A stretch of 64,000 bases of DNA from Candolleomyces eurysporus (lineage: Eukaryota; Basidiomycota; Agaricomycetes; Agaricales; Psathyrellaceae): the NCBI GenBank assembly GCA_027579435.1, contig JANBPK010000728.1:1-64000 (forward strand), read 5' to 3'. The position numbers were made by a program, and so were the translations under genes. Shown piece after piece: positions 45,964-57,835 of the stretch (the first letter of the stretch is position 1; each line of letters begins with the position of its first letter). A model generated the notes under the pieces. The model made no database searches and had not been told where the DNA came from. It saw nothing but the letters and a program-made list of their open reading frames with translations.

Positions 45964-47105
45964 CTGATGTGCAGGTAGCGAACTAGGGCGCTCTAACAAC
46001 CAAACTATAGAACTAAAACACACACACACAACCACAACAACACAACACACCAAATACCTTTGTGAAGATAAAGGCGGGCAAGGGGTATAGGTAAAAGCTC
46101 TAAGTCTAGTCGACAGAGGCTTCTAGAACTCCTCTTGTACAATCGCAAGTTCGAGGGGGAGCTAAGGCTCAACCAGCAATGATAGAAATGCTTCACGAAG
46201 TGACTTCGCTAACACACGGTAGGGTTTGAGATACGACGGATAACTTCGCGAACAGAGGACACGGCCTCAAGCAACTTTAACACAAGAACGATTTGATAAA
46301 CGCAAGCGACTCGACTCTGATTGACTTCGCGAACTTAAACACTTTTCTCTCAATAACAGACGGCTCTCGTAGATTCCTGGGAACACGGTCCCGATGCGAA
46401 ATACAAACATTAGCTACCCGCTAATACTATAATAGATAAAACAGAGACATAGATATAGGCAATTATTGTTTGGCAAACAGGCAAAGAAACAAACAGATGA
46501 CATAGACAGAGAGAGAGATAAGAAACACAATCACATGAGGGTATCAAAGGCCGAGAGTTAGGTCTCGAACCATAGAACGCAGCCCAGGCGCTTCGTGAAC
46601 CTGTTCTGGATGCGGCTGTTATTGAGTCCGCATGGATATTCACCGAGGATTGCTTCTGGAGAGCGCGCCCTTCCGTTCGCGCACCTAATCCGACGAATTG
46701 ATCCGACTTTTGGGTGCTTGGCTCCATCAAGCCATACTGCTTCACTACTCTGCTGACTCTTTCTTTCTCTTGGCTATGAACAGGCTGACTGAGCTTCGGG
46801 CAGATGACCACACAATCTTTAGTCGTACTTTCCGGTTTTCCGAGCAGGTTCACGAACTTTGGATTAGCTGTCCGATATTGATCACTGCTTCCGTTCCTTC
46901 CAATTTGGGTCACGTCAACGCTTATTGACTTAGCGGATCGCTCATCAATTCTCGAAGCCACCGGCTGCGTCGTGAAGTCTTCTGCTTAGCGAATGTCAGG
47001 GCGAATTCCCTTATAATGTGCACAACTCCCTCCAGCATCGTACCTCGCCAGGTCAGGCATGCTAGTTAGACTTCGAATAGTATGACTGCATTTCAGATAC
47101 GCTTG
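45964..47105 (-). repeat. LTR-like repeat, family C, copy 1
   Basis: Direct tandem partner of 47106-48269. Both share blocks such as AAGCTCTAAGTC, AATCGCAAGTTCGAGG and GAGCTAAGGCTCAACCAG, and both have a (AC)-rich stretch near the left end. No protein is encoded. An orientation as minus is chosen because the third copy (58283-58620) matches the reverse complement. Whether these are LTRs of an unseen element is open. Confidence 0.65.
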
Positions 47106-48269
47106 CTGATGCGCAGGTCGCGTTCTAAGGCTCAAAACACAACAAGACAAAGAACCAAACTCTAACACCAACACACACACAAAACAAACACACCAAGTAT
47201 CTTCGGAAGATAAGAGGCAGGCAAGGGTATAGTGAAAAGCTCTAAGTCAAGCTGGACTTGGGCTTCGGAATGTAAACTTTGCAATCGCAAGTTCGAGGGG
47301 GGAGCTAAGGCTCAACCAGGTTCAATGTTATTGCTTCGGAAGGTGAACTTCGTAGACAACAGACTTCGACAATACATGGATTCGACTTCAGAAGTGAGAA
47401 CATGGTCTCGACACGATATAACTTTAACAACGCGATGAGGACACAGCCTCCGAACGACTTCTGAACTTAAACACGCAAAAGATAACAGAAAGGCTCTCGT
47501 AGATTCGGTGGGTAACACGGACCTGGACGCAAAATACAACACTAGCTACCCGCTATGTAGATTCAGTACTTCAAGTCCAAGATTAAATACTGTAAATAAG
47601 TTTGGCAAACACATTCAGAACAAACAGAGATAAAAGCACATGAAATTAACCAGCCCGGAAAGAAATAATCATATGAGGGTATCCAGGTTCCAGAACTAGG
47701 TCTCGACCTTCCTAGACTCGCATCGAGACTTGTTCAGAACCACTGCCGAAACGGCACTCCACTATTTCCACATGTTTAGATAGTTCGGAATAGGTTCGGA
47801 GGTGAGTACCTTTGCTCCCGACCCTACTTCTGTCTATCCGGTTCGCTGGGCACCACTCCCAAGCCCTTATCACGTCATTGCCCCGACTCTAGGCCTTCCG
47901 CATCCTTCTGCACCTCATGCTTTCTTGTTATCCACGTCGGTTCACAAGACCAAAACCTATCTCGGTTTCTGAAGACAGCCGAGGGTCCGGTCTCCACTCC
48001 GCATCAGTTCACACCTTGAGTCGGCTCTTTGGAAGTTCTCAACCAAGCCGCTTTGTACTTCCGAATCCAGTAACTGTCATGTTTAATTGACCTAACGGAT
48101 TTGCCATCACGTCCTCGAAGCCACAGAGTGACATTTCACCTTCCACTTAGCGAATGTCAGGGCGAATGTCCCTTGTAGTGTGCAGACTCTCTTCCTACGC
48201 CGTACCTCGCCAGGTCGGGCGCGCAGTTGCGGTTCCGAATCGATTCGCTACCCTTCGGATACGTTCGCA
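47106..48269 (-). repeat. LTR-like repeat, family C, copy 2
   Basis: Follows copy 1 directly. It begins CTGATGCGCAGG, like copy 1 (CTGATGTGCAGG), and ends near ATACGTTCGC, matching ATACGCTTG at the end of copy 1. It differs from copy 1 by many substitutions, so the two are old relative to each other. Confidence 0.65.
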
Positions 48270-49175
48270 GGGCCTTCCTATTTTAAAGCACCACTGCCGC
48301 ACTGTCGTACTTAGGTTCTGAGCCAGATCCTTGAGAGCTGCTAAGTCTGAAGCCAGGAACCACTTCGACTCTTGGTTTCGCAATGTTCAGAAGACATGCT
48401 AAGTTCTATAAGTCGTTATCGTTACTTAGTACTTTAATTCAGAAGAACTTCCAAAGGAAAGTTCTATTAATTCGCAATTTTTCTAGGGGTATGCAGGCAG
48501 CTGCCGTATCACCGGTGCCGAGCTGTACAGGTCATGGGTCAACCCGGTTGGACCCACCTTAGGTGCCAGCTCAATCAATTTTGCTCTTCATGCGGACATT
48601 CTCTCCCATCCTGTGCTTTCCTCTGCCCATCGACCAGTCCTTTGCAGCGTGCAGCTGCTGTATGCTTGTTATCTGCCACCTCCACCTTTCTATGCGGGTC
48701 TCAGCACCCATCTTGGAGCATGGTATACGAGTAAAGCCAGGATATTGGGGTCCGGATCCATCTTCAAGACAAGTGCGTGCTACGACGCACAGCTTGTCCA
48801 GGAAAGGCCCTTCACCTCCTGTGTCCCACACAGTATTGTATGTCATGCTGTCAAGGACTGTTGCCACTGTGAATCTCTTCCCGGGCGCCAACACAAGGAA
48901 TATCGCCACTGCGAATCCCAAGCACAAGGACCTAGCATATTTGGGTTTTTGACTGCGGGATGGGCGATNGGGGGTGTCTGGATCGGCAAATGGTTGAATA
49001 GCATGGTACGCCTCGTGTATTTGCTCACTGCTCTCCATGTCTGGTCCTGTGGCCCTGTATTCTAGTCTAGCTCCCTTGAATTCAACACTGTCCTCCTTTA
49101 TCCTCCCCATCGAGTATAAATACCTGTGTTTCTTGTCTCAATGCCTCCAGCCACATCCCTCTTCTTCTCTCAACC
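48270..49175. other. Stretch before the hAT coding region
   Basis: Contains no supported gene. The likely left end of the hAT element lies near 48490, where an AT-rich tract changes to GC-richer sequence. A TATAAA at 49115-49120 lies about 60 bp before the ATG at 49176. One N sits at 48969 beside a G run. Confidence 0.4.
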
Positions 49176-50189
49176 ATGGTTCGAGGTCAAGGCTCTTGTG
49201 CTAGGGGTCGTGCTTGCACCACCCGTCCACTGACTTGTACTTATGCTAAAGATGCCACCGAAATGGCTCTTGCACTTGACAGTAACTCAAATTGCCTTTA
49301 CAATGTCTTGTTATCTCATTTGATTGTGTTTTAGGACCTCCCACAGCTGATGTCCTTCCAGCTGTTGTTGTGAATACTGCTCCAGACTCACGACCAGTCC
49401 CTGCTGGCCTGTCGGTTCCTCCCCAGGATGACGGTAACCCGTTTGTTGACTGCTCGTCGACGTCTCCTGCTTTGGAATCAGCTGCGCCAGAACCGAGCAC
49501 TCGGAACACTCCGGAATCAGCACTCTATGCCGTTGCGCGCCCTGTGCTTGACCGGCCTCGTGCTGGGCCTCATAGCCCTGGTAGGCATTCTCGGATGCAG
49601 CTGTCGACCCCATCTGCAACTGATGAGGGTTCTGATGATGGTGGTGAAAGCCAGCCACGTCGCTCTAGGCAGGCAGCCCGTGATGTGTGGACCTTCTTTA
49701 AAGAGAAAGACACATCAAAGCGGTTCCAGTGTACCTTCTGCATGTGAGTAACATGTCTTTGCATGCGTCTAAGAGCTGGATTCTGACCTGACTCCAAGGG
49801 TGTGCCATTCTGCCAGTGGAAAACTGATTGCAGAATATAATAAGGTATCAGGAACGGGGGTTATGCGAAAGCATCTGTACTCCCACCATCTTGACGAGTG
49901 GGTGAAGGCATGCGACGATCTGAAAATAAAGATTTCTGCCAGGGAAGCACAGCATGATTCTGACTACACCACAATGCAGTCTATCAATGTCATTGAGTCG
50001 GTCTTCTTTCAATGACTCATTCTGCTCCTGCGCAGTGAGCTACGTAATCAGGATATTCCACACAGGACAACCATATGGAACCAAATCCAGGTCCAATGGC
50101 ATGAATATCTTGACGAGCTTAAGAACAAATTTAAGGTTTGTTGTGCACGTTCAGAGGCAGGTCAGATGACTGCTAATATCAATTTTAGA

Positions 50190-50905
50190 CATCTGTCGGC
50201 AAAGTCTCTGTTAAGTCTAATCTTGAGACTTAAGATTGGTGTATTCCTTGAATACACCTAAGTTCTTAATAGGTTTCAACCTTCAAGTAATCACTCGTAA
50301 ATTCTGTAAACAGAGAGTAAGGGTATTGTGACTATCACTACTGAGTTTCTCGTTAGTGTCTCGCTTTAACGAGTTTCGAGCGATGTAGCGCAAAGCGGTA
50401 CAGCGCGAGTAGCAATTGTGGCAAAAAAAGATGATATTCAAGCCTTTTGGTACTCTTTATATACTATTGCTATCGCTAAATACTAGAAACTTATAGAAGT
50501 CCGTAGAATCTAGGAGAATATAACTAATTATTCCAGCAAGAAGTGGAAGCACAGGGCCGAAGCATAGTGCTTCACGAAGTTGCAAGAACCTTCCCACACG
50601 TGTGAGAGAAATCAATGTTCCGCAACTCGTTGGCCTTTGATCCGATCAAGTTCCTTGCGCTTGGACTTGATCGGTCAAGGTAAGTTAATCTTATGACTTC
50701 GGTGAGTAATGGACAACGGATAGCTCAATTCCAAAACTAAAAGTACAAAGGATATAACGCTATTTATGTATATTTATTTATTGTAAGTAAATCAAAATGC
50801 ATAGTTGAAGTTTGTATATAAAATGTAAAAGAAAGAAAGAAAAAAGGAAAGAGAGGGAGAGGGAGAGAGAGGAGACGAGTTTGCTAATACCATGGTCCAA
50901 TATCC
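50190..50905. mobile_element. AT-rich insertion within the hAT transposase gene
   Basis: The hAT homology stops after an intron acceptor near 50190 and resumes at 50918. The intervening 0.7 kb has no coding frame, a low GC content and a (GA)-rich tract at its right end. It shares words such as ATGCTTCACGAAG-like segments with family C, so it may be an LTR-type relic. I found no clear target duplication. Confidence 0.45.
50828..50877. repeat. Purine (GA/GAAA) simple repeat
   Basis: About 50 bp of pure A/G sequence on the plus strand, visible directly. It lies inside the insertion in the hAT gene. Confidence 0.85.
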
Positions 50906-53550
50906 GAGGGCGCAGGTATGGGGTTACCCGTAACAGTCTCCCTCACCACGGACATGTGGTCTGACCCGAATCTTCAACCATTCATGGCAGTGACGGCACA
51001 TTGGATTGAGCCCAAGACTGTTCAGACAGCTGAAGGTCCAGTCACTGATCTTCAGTTGGGTGCAGATCTCATCGCTTTCCATAATTTGCCTGGGAGGCAT
51101 ACTGGTGAACACCTTGCCAATGCGCTTGTTTTTATTCTGGATCGCCTCAAGCTGACCAATCAGGTATGTGATTGATCATTGAGTTCGTTGTTTCAGGAAT
51201 GATATTCACTGATTTCAACATAGCTTGGCTGGATAACGGTAGACAATGCATCAAACAATGACACTATGATGGATCATCTTAGTGATCTTCTTTCCCGGCG
51301 AGGTATTAATTTTTCTGAGACGGATAACAGAATTCGGTACATGATCTGTGTACATCTACTAATATTTAGCTGATCTTCTCTGGCAGCTGCTTCCCGCACA
51401 TCACAAATCTGGCGTCAAAGGCTGTATTGACAGCAATCACAAACATCCGCCTTGCCGCTGTCAATGACGATGAGGTCACCGTGGAAAACGAGGTTGTTGA
51501 GACTGGCTTGTCTTGCAACGTCATTGCTCTTGCCAGATCCCTGATCCGCATGGTGCGTTTTCAAACTCTTACCATCACCTTTTCGACAAAATATTGATTA
51601 ATAACTATTAGATTCGCGCATCATCCCTCAGACGGGATAAATTTGCTGCCCTTCAACGCACTCGAAACCCTAAAAAGGCACCTCTTGAGTTGCTGCGAGA
51701 TGTAGACACCCGTTGGTCCTCAACATTGCTCATGATTGAACGGTTGGTTGCATTGAAAGAGGTAAACTGAGTTGATAGACCACGTAAATTTGGATGACTA
51801 AAATAATATAGTTTGTGGTTCAGATGATTTCAAACTTCACTCACGACTTGAAGAAATACGAGCTGCTTCAGAATGACTGGGATGTCCTTCAAACATATAT
51901 CAGAATATTACAGGTGAGAAAGTTAATTGATTTTTGACATTTGTCCTGGGGTTTGACTCAATCAATTAGGTTCCTCACGCTTTTCAGCAGAAGCTCTCGC
52001 ACAAGAAGATACCAACATTACATCAAGCACTTCCATCGTTCCATCGAATGATCACAGTATGGGAGCGTTTAAAGTGTGAGTTACCTAGCTATGCGTCCGT
52101 CATTGGCGCAGGTATCAGCAAATTGAAGGAGTACTGGAAACTCGTTGAAAATGTTCCGGCATACACACTGGCACAAAGTGAGTTTGATGAGTTACTTGAC
52201 AATATGCCTCCTAATTGATGTTCCCATTAGTGGTCACTCCAACTGTCAAGCTTGAATGGTATCAGAAGAATGCTCCAGGTCGGGTTGACTGGGCAAAAGA
52301 TCTCTTTGTTGATACGGTGAGTCGTCATTTTAGTATGATCTTAAAATGAATATTCATTATTAACCTGTATGATCCCAAGCTAAAGCTATACTGTGATGCA
52401 TGCAGTATGTGCACTCCCGCAACCACTCAGGCTCAGCGTGATGCACAACCTAACCCATCCACATGGGCTGACAATATTTTGGGGTCACCTATTGCTGATC
52501 GCCGCCACCAACATCAAGCGTGAGGCCTGCAGGCTGAAGTCACCGCTTATTTGTTGGATCGACAGGTGGAATCAAGCACTGTGTTTCGCTTTTGGCAGGT
52601 GCGTATTGCTTTCTATCGGAGGCAAATCATAAAATCTCAATGAATAAAAAGGAAAACCATAACAAATTCCTGACAATCTACCAACTTGCAATGGTCATTT
52701 TACCTATACCCAGCTCTGCTGTTCCGTGTGAACGGGTGTTTTCCTCTGCCAAAGAAACTACAACAACTCGTCGTAATCGGATTCTTCCCGAGCTCATGCA
52801 ATCTCTCCAAATGCTCAAGTTTTTGCTTCGCTCTTCAAGCCTTGATTTCACCTGTGGAACTAGCCACGCTGATGAGATACAGGAGTTGGAACAGAGAGCG
52901 GCCAATTCAGTGCGGCTCCCAGCTGATATCACGGCATATTTGAACCAGTTACTACATAATTCTAACTCTTATGGTAGCTCAGGTAGTGAACATGACGACA
53001 ACGGGGAGGAGGAAGATGAGTATTAGGTGTTCTTGCATTGCATTTCTTGTTTGCTTCGAATTGTACCAAAAATAGATCTGGGTTGTGGGTTAGTTTGGGT
53101 CAGACTCAGGTCCCAAACCATCAATTGTAGTTCAGTTTGGTGACCTGTGCTAAATTTAACCGAACTAATGGGAAACTGAACCAACTTTGAACCAAACTAA
53201 CCTTTGGCAACACTAGCTGCAGCTGCACTTGCCCTGAGCTGTTTGGTTGTCTGCCACCTTATGTTGCTTCCCTAACCAACCACAATGTACACATGCCAAC
53301 AAGGTGTGATCTTGAAGGCTGGCTATCCTTTGGACTGAAATGATACTGTCTTTTGACCTTTGTTGTGAATAGGCACCTAGATATTGTATGTAAAATTTTG
53401 AGCAATGTTGTGAACCCTTGGAGACCATGTTTAGGGCATCTTTCAAGCATTATTATAGCAAATTTGGGTTATGAGATTCTTGAAAATTTTCCTGTATCTG
53501 AGATCATCTCCCAGTTTGGAATTAGGTGGGCAGGGCACCATGATAGCTGT

Positions 53551-54224
53551 AAGGATGAGTAAAAAAAAGCACAAGGGTTTTTGTAGTCCTCTGCATGTGC
53601 AAGCCTGATCTCAGCTCCACCGCATCATCCCTATTTTGATTCCTTCATTGACTGTTCCCAGTGCTATGGTCATAGCAGATGCTGGGGTTGATGAGACACA
53701 ATGAGGAGGTCAAATAGGCCCTGTGTTGCAGGGTTTCCTTGTGGCCAACCCCATCAATATTACTGAGCAGAAGCAAGTGCTATGATAAATACGTGCATGA
53801 AATTTTAAGTACAATAAAGAAAAGGCAGAGTTTCAATAGAAGTACATGAAGAGAGTTGATTTGGAAAGAAAACCATAGCTTCACAAAAAAAAAAAGAAAA
53901 AACAGGGAGAGGTGGGAGGGCAATCAAAAGAATGGCTTCTCTGTGAAGCNAAAAAACGGGGTACAAGTTCAGCAGTGCTAACTTGTATTGAATGTGCAGA
54001 GGACTTACCTGTGTTGCAAGGAGAAGTGTTGCAGAGCAACCCTGCAACACAGGGCCTATCTCACCTCCTCATTGTGTCTCATCGACCCCAGCATCCACTA
54101 TGACCATAGCACTGGGAACAATCAATGAAGGAATCAAAATAGGGATGGTGTGGCAGAGCCAAGATCAGGCTTGCACATGCAGAGGCCCACAAAAACCCTT
54201 GTGCCTCTGTCACTCATCCTTATG
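53551..54224. mobile_element. Foldback element with 175-bp inverted arms
   Basis: 53551-53733 and 54032-54224 are reverse complements at roughly 90 percent identity by eye. Shared words include GCACAAGGGTTTTTGT, CTCTGCATGTGCAAGCCTGA and CCCAGTGCTATGGTCATAG. The 300-bp loop has no gene (one N at 53950). A direct repeat, TGTGGCCAACCCCATCAATA, occurs at 53731 and again at 54281, just outside the right arm. No transposase is encoded. Confidence 0.7.
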
Positions 54225-54697
54225 ACTACTTCTGTTCAATATGCAAAGCAGAAAGAGGTAGCCATCAAACCAGAGCTGACTTGTGGCCAACCCCATCAAT
54301 ATCACTGAGCAGAAGCAGGCTATTCTGCTGCTGATGCTGTGTGAGGGGGAGGTGGTGGTGAAGGACGATAAAGTGAGGTGTAAGAAATTGAGAAGGTCAA
54401 TGGTAAGTGTTGCACAAACACAATAGCTTGAATTTGGCATGTAATGAAGGGTGGTCTGGGACATAAATTTGCCATGCCTGGGAGGACCAATGACTGAGAG
54501 CCATAATAATGTTTTTGGTGATGCCAAGATTTGCGTAAAAGGTGGCACTGCCAGCCCAAGGTGAGTGCCCACCATAGTCATTCCCCAACACAGTGTGAGG
54601 TTTCTTTCAAACCAATTCCTGTGTGCCTTTGGACATTGATATGACTGTGTCTGTTTTAGCAAATAAATGTTCAATTTTCACAATAATCAACTATCTG

Positions 54698-55133
54698 AAG
54701 AGCAAAGTTCTGAGGTTGCTGAGGGGTCCAATCCCCCTGCCAAGCCAGCTGAGGTTACCTCTACCTCAGCCCCAGGCCGCTTTGCCTCTCTCTTTGGCTC
54801 TCCTCATGAGCCCACTTCTCTGGTCTCTAAGAAGCAACACCACGTTATCATTGAGCCATCTGAGTCCTCTGCAGACAAGCAAGCTGACGGCACCAGCTTG
54901 GGCATTTAAACTCCGCCCCCTGTGTCACCTCCCACTGGTCAACTTTGCCTACCTTCTTCCTTGCTGCCACCACCTTTGCCCCTTCAAACCATCAACCCCC
55001 TCATCAGCATCTCTTCTTGTCCCCCTGCTCCCCCTCCTACTCTCTCTAGCAAAGAGCAGTGCCAGTGCCAAAGCTTTTCAAGCAGGCTGAGATGCCCTGA
55101 AAGAAGTGACAAAAGGACTGATGGTGGACTTTG
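54698..55133 (+). pseudogene. Relic of antisense gene 2 (exon 5)
   Basis: Reads EQSSEVAEGSNPPAKPAEVT, LFGSPHEPTSLVSKKQHHVI, INPLISISSCPPAPPPTLSS and so on, parallel to the exon 5 protein at 31085-31902. One stop follows SLGI; a second frame change precedes the C-terminus. Arg codons with CG have often become His, Gln or Cys, the expected result of C-to-T decay. Confidence 0.75.
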
Positions 55134-55573
55134 AATTTCAGTAGATACACGTCCTGTAGCATACCCTCTTGTAGTCTTGTCTTTTTCGTCTGAAGCGACC
55201 TGAGTTAAGAGAATCCCCTAAGTCTTTCTAAGTCTCTATGCTGCAATTTTCTAAGTCCAGGAGCTGTTTGTTAGCTCCTTTTTGACTAAGTTGCTTACTT
55301 TTGAGATCTAGACTTTGCAAAAATTTCTCTCAGTCTCAGTATGACATTGTTAGGCCTCATAAAGACTCCACCTCTCCCCCAAACTAAAACTCAAGCCCCA
55401 CTTGGCTTCATCCAGATAGGAGAAAGTCAGACCAATCAACCCTCACCTGGCATCATGCTGGAGCCATGCCAGACTGCTGCCAGAGTATTTAAACCTGCCT
55501 AAGTAAAGATGACCCTCATGCCGCTTCATTTCATCCCAGTGACTTACCATCCTTTCACTCAATGCTTAAAACC

Positions 55574-56896
55574 ATGAACACCAAAAATCTTGCCCCCTTC
55601 TGGCAGAGCCAGCTTCTCAACCTCTCTAACTGCTTCCCTGTCACTGGAGGTGCTGTTTCCCAAGAAGAACTAGACCAATGCACATTGGCCTTCTGAGTGC
55701 TTGTGTCTGACAGCGCAAGTGATTCCGAGGCATTTTGACTCAGGTACATTGTACCCCCACTGTGTGCCAAGACATTACATGGCCGGTGTGCATCATTTCG
55801 GCTGCTAGTTACCGTTCTCTTCTTCCCACCGTTTCTCTTCTGGCAATAGGCTCTTGCCAAAAAATGCAACCAAGACTTGCCATCTTCATGCTCGTTCCTC
55901 TTTGTCCTCCTCCTCTTTCTTCTTTCTTCTCTTCCCCTGCCTTTGTCTTCTGGCTTCCTGTTCTTATTTTGGTCCCTGGAGTGATACAAGAACAAGCAAG
56001 TTGTTTTCAAGGATGAGAAATATAATTAGTGGTTTTATATTGCTGTTTAAACTAAAGGTTTACACAAGGTCAATGAAGACAAGCAATCGAGGAGTGACGG
56101 GGCCCTGTGGGCCTTCTGCCCACGCGGCGAACGCTGCGCCTGCACGTGCATCGCATGCAATTTAGGTCTCACCCTTGTCATTCTCATTCTTTCATTCTTT
56201 CATCTTACTGTCACAACGAGTTTCAAAATTGTTGCTAAGNAAAAAAAAAATTCTTGCAGTAGCCGACCGTGTTGCGAAATAAAAGAGAACCATCCGGCCT
56301 CACGCTGATGGTTCCTCACCCACTAATGATGTCCTAAGCTCTTGTCGTCCTCGTCTGTTCATTGGATCAAGTGAAAGGCACAGTTCATCATAAGTTAACA
56401 TCACTCACCGTTTTCGACAAATAGGATTCCATATATCTCAGATATTGCTAAAAATATTCACTCCAAAAAATAAACAAAAAATGAGTCAAAATGCCTTGGG
56501 CATGTGCCGCGCAGTGTGTCGGCCTGCTTTCACCAAGTCCTTTGAAGCTGATATATACTCCACCTTTCTGACACTGTTCCAAGTGTCAAATTGTAGAGAA
56601 CAGCCCAATGTTCAAAGACAAACTCAAGGTCATAAACATTATGAATGCTCAAGACAATCACCTTGGGTTATTGCACAACTATGTGCGCCACTACAACTTG
56701 AATAACAAGTTTCTGAGGCTGCTCCAAGACAATCTCCAGAGTCTTATTGCTGACAGTGTAGCTGTTTGTTCAGGCCATACAAGTCCCAATTTAGCCATGT
56801 TCCTTGTAGCTGTTCCTTATTATGCCTATATCCCTTCCTTACAGTGCCTCAACCCCTGGACTGCCCAGAGAGATGTGATCAGAGACAGTGGGAGGT
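55574..56896 (+). pseudogene. Relic of antisense gene 1 (exons 1-3), interrupted
   Basis: Exon 1 reads MNTKNLAPFWQSQLLNLSNC and stops at a TGA where the intact copy has a CG-containing Arg codon. Exon 2 (56605 on) reads AQDNHLGLLHNYVRHYNLNN, exon 3 (56850 on) CLNPWTAQRDVIRDSG. The foreign block 55735-56560 sits between exon 1 and exon 2. The same exon order as the intact copy confirms that the antisense gene belongs to the family. Confidence 0.75.
55735..56560. mobile_element. Unidentified insertion in the gypsy relic
   Basis: This 0.8-kb block has no counterpart in the intact element. It is CpG-richer than its surroundings (for example the segment near 56095-56160), which suggests a younger insertion. 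It has a pyrimidine-rich part around 55890-55960 and an N beside an A run at 56240. No coding region or terminal repeat is recognised. Confidence 0.4.
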
Positions 56897-57031
56897 AGTT
56901 GCAGACAGTAAGGTAGAACCATTGTGCCTTCTCAGTCAAAGTTACCACCAGTTCTTGTAATGCAAGGATGGTGATGATTTTAGGTGAAAGTGACTGTAGT
57001 TGGGGACTCCAATTGAACTGGGAAAGGACAA

Positions 57032-57835
57032 GGATAATTCTATTTGGAAACCCGGTCTGCGCCCACAGACCCCCCAAATAAAGTCCAAAGAGGTCTATTT
57101 CTGCCTATGTAACGCACTGTCACGCTCCGAGCACCAGTTATGGAAGCGAGTCGGGTACTCGGGGATCTTTGGTCATGGTGGCTCAGGTACGGCAGGTGGC
57201 GCAACAGAAGGTACCTCAATTCAAAGCACACTCCAAGCAATGTCTAATGCAGCCAGCTCAAGGGCAATGTTGGTCTTCCAACCAGTAGATTGGTAGATAG
57301 ACCAGTGAGGGACTACCTGGTCGGTCATTGGTCAACGAGCTCCCATAATTACTGAGCAGCCTCCATCACAGTCCCGCCTTCCGAATGAGGTCATCGCCGC
57401 CCCTTAGTTCCATGCAATAGTTCTGTGCACCGCCTGATGGCCCACTAGCGTGAAATACAGAATTCTGCATGCAACAACCACAGTTCCCTGATAGCTCATC
57501 ACACTGAATGTTGATCTTCACCGTGGTCAATTGTTGACCTCAACTTGTTGGGGCGTGGACAACCAATCGATGATCTTGTGGCAGCAGCAGGTTGGAAGCA
57601 AGTTGGCTAGCAAGAGCCATCAATCTCTGCGGTCGGTGCAGAGGTTGGACTTGATGGGAACTACCTGACCCCCGCGGTCTCCTGCCCTCAAGTTCCCACT
57701 TCCCGTGCCTCACCCAACATCCATGTCACATCAGTCACACAAGTTATGATCCGGCTGTGAACAGGGTTTCCAAATAACGAAACGTAGAACCCTGGGGTCT
57801 GTGGGTGCAGACCGGGTTTCCAAATAGAATTATCC
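57032..57835. mobile_element. 804-bp non-autonomous DNA transposon, MULE-like (42-bp TIRs, 9-bp target duplication)
   Basis: The left end GGATAATTCTATTTGGAAAC and the right end (reverse complement) agree over 42 bp with one mismatch (G/A near position 30). The flanking nonamer AAAGGACAA is identical on both sides (57023-57031 and 57836-57844). A 9-bp duplication is typical of Mutator-like elements. The interior has no transposase. The insertion interrupts an open reading frame that becomes continuous when element and one duplication copy are ignored. Confidence 0.85.

Larger units (their letters stand above)
49176..53026 (+). pseudogene. hAT-family transposase gene, interrupted
   Basis: Starts MVRGQGSCARGRACTTRP. 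A BED-type zinc finger is split by the intron 49744-49798 (FQCTFCM, then GVMRKHLYSHH). Further exons read DIPHRTTIWNQIQVQWHEYL, TVSLTTDMWSDPNLQPFMAV (50930-51170), LGWITVDNASNNDTMMDHL, CFPHITNLASKAVL, LLRDVDTRWSSTLLMIERL and the hATC dimerisation region SSAVPCERVFSSAKETTTTR (near 52715), ending in an acidic tail at 53026. Exons are separated by short introns. A 0.7-kb insertion lies between the exons at 50168 and 50918, a TAG follows LSHLIVF, and the exon around 52400 shifts frame. The family is firm; the copy is probably inactive, although some breaks may be unrecognised introns. Confidence 0.8.
54639..56900 (-). mobile_element. Decayed, CpG-depleted relic of the gypsy family
   Basis: Starts with about 60 bp of the LTR beginning (TGATATGACTGTG at 54639). 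It then jumps into the region of antisense gene 2 (54698-55133), continues through the internal polypurine tract (55373-55386, reverse) and the promoter of antisense gene 1, and reaches exons 1-3 of antisense gene 1 (55574-56896). The element lies in the opposite direction to the one at 23.9-35.4 kb. Pol is missing. A foreign block of about 0.8 kb interrupts it at 55735-56560. Confidence 0.75.

Noticed and set aside
46555..46590. Sequence resembling a tRNA B box (GGTTCGAGACC on the minus strand) in family C repeat
   Set aside because: No A box at the right distance and no cloverleaf; the similar position in the second copy is not conserved.
48563..49110. Several overlapping frames of 130-180 codons on both strands before the hAT gene
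   Set aside because: Multiple frames are open at once because of composition; none shows domain motifs, and the region is likely the hAT 5' end.
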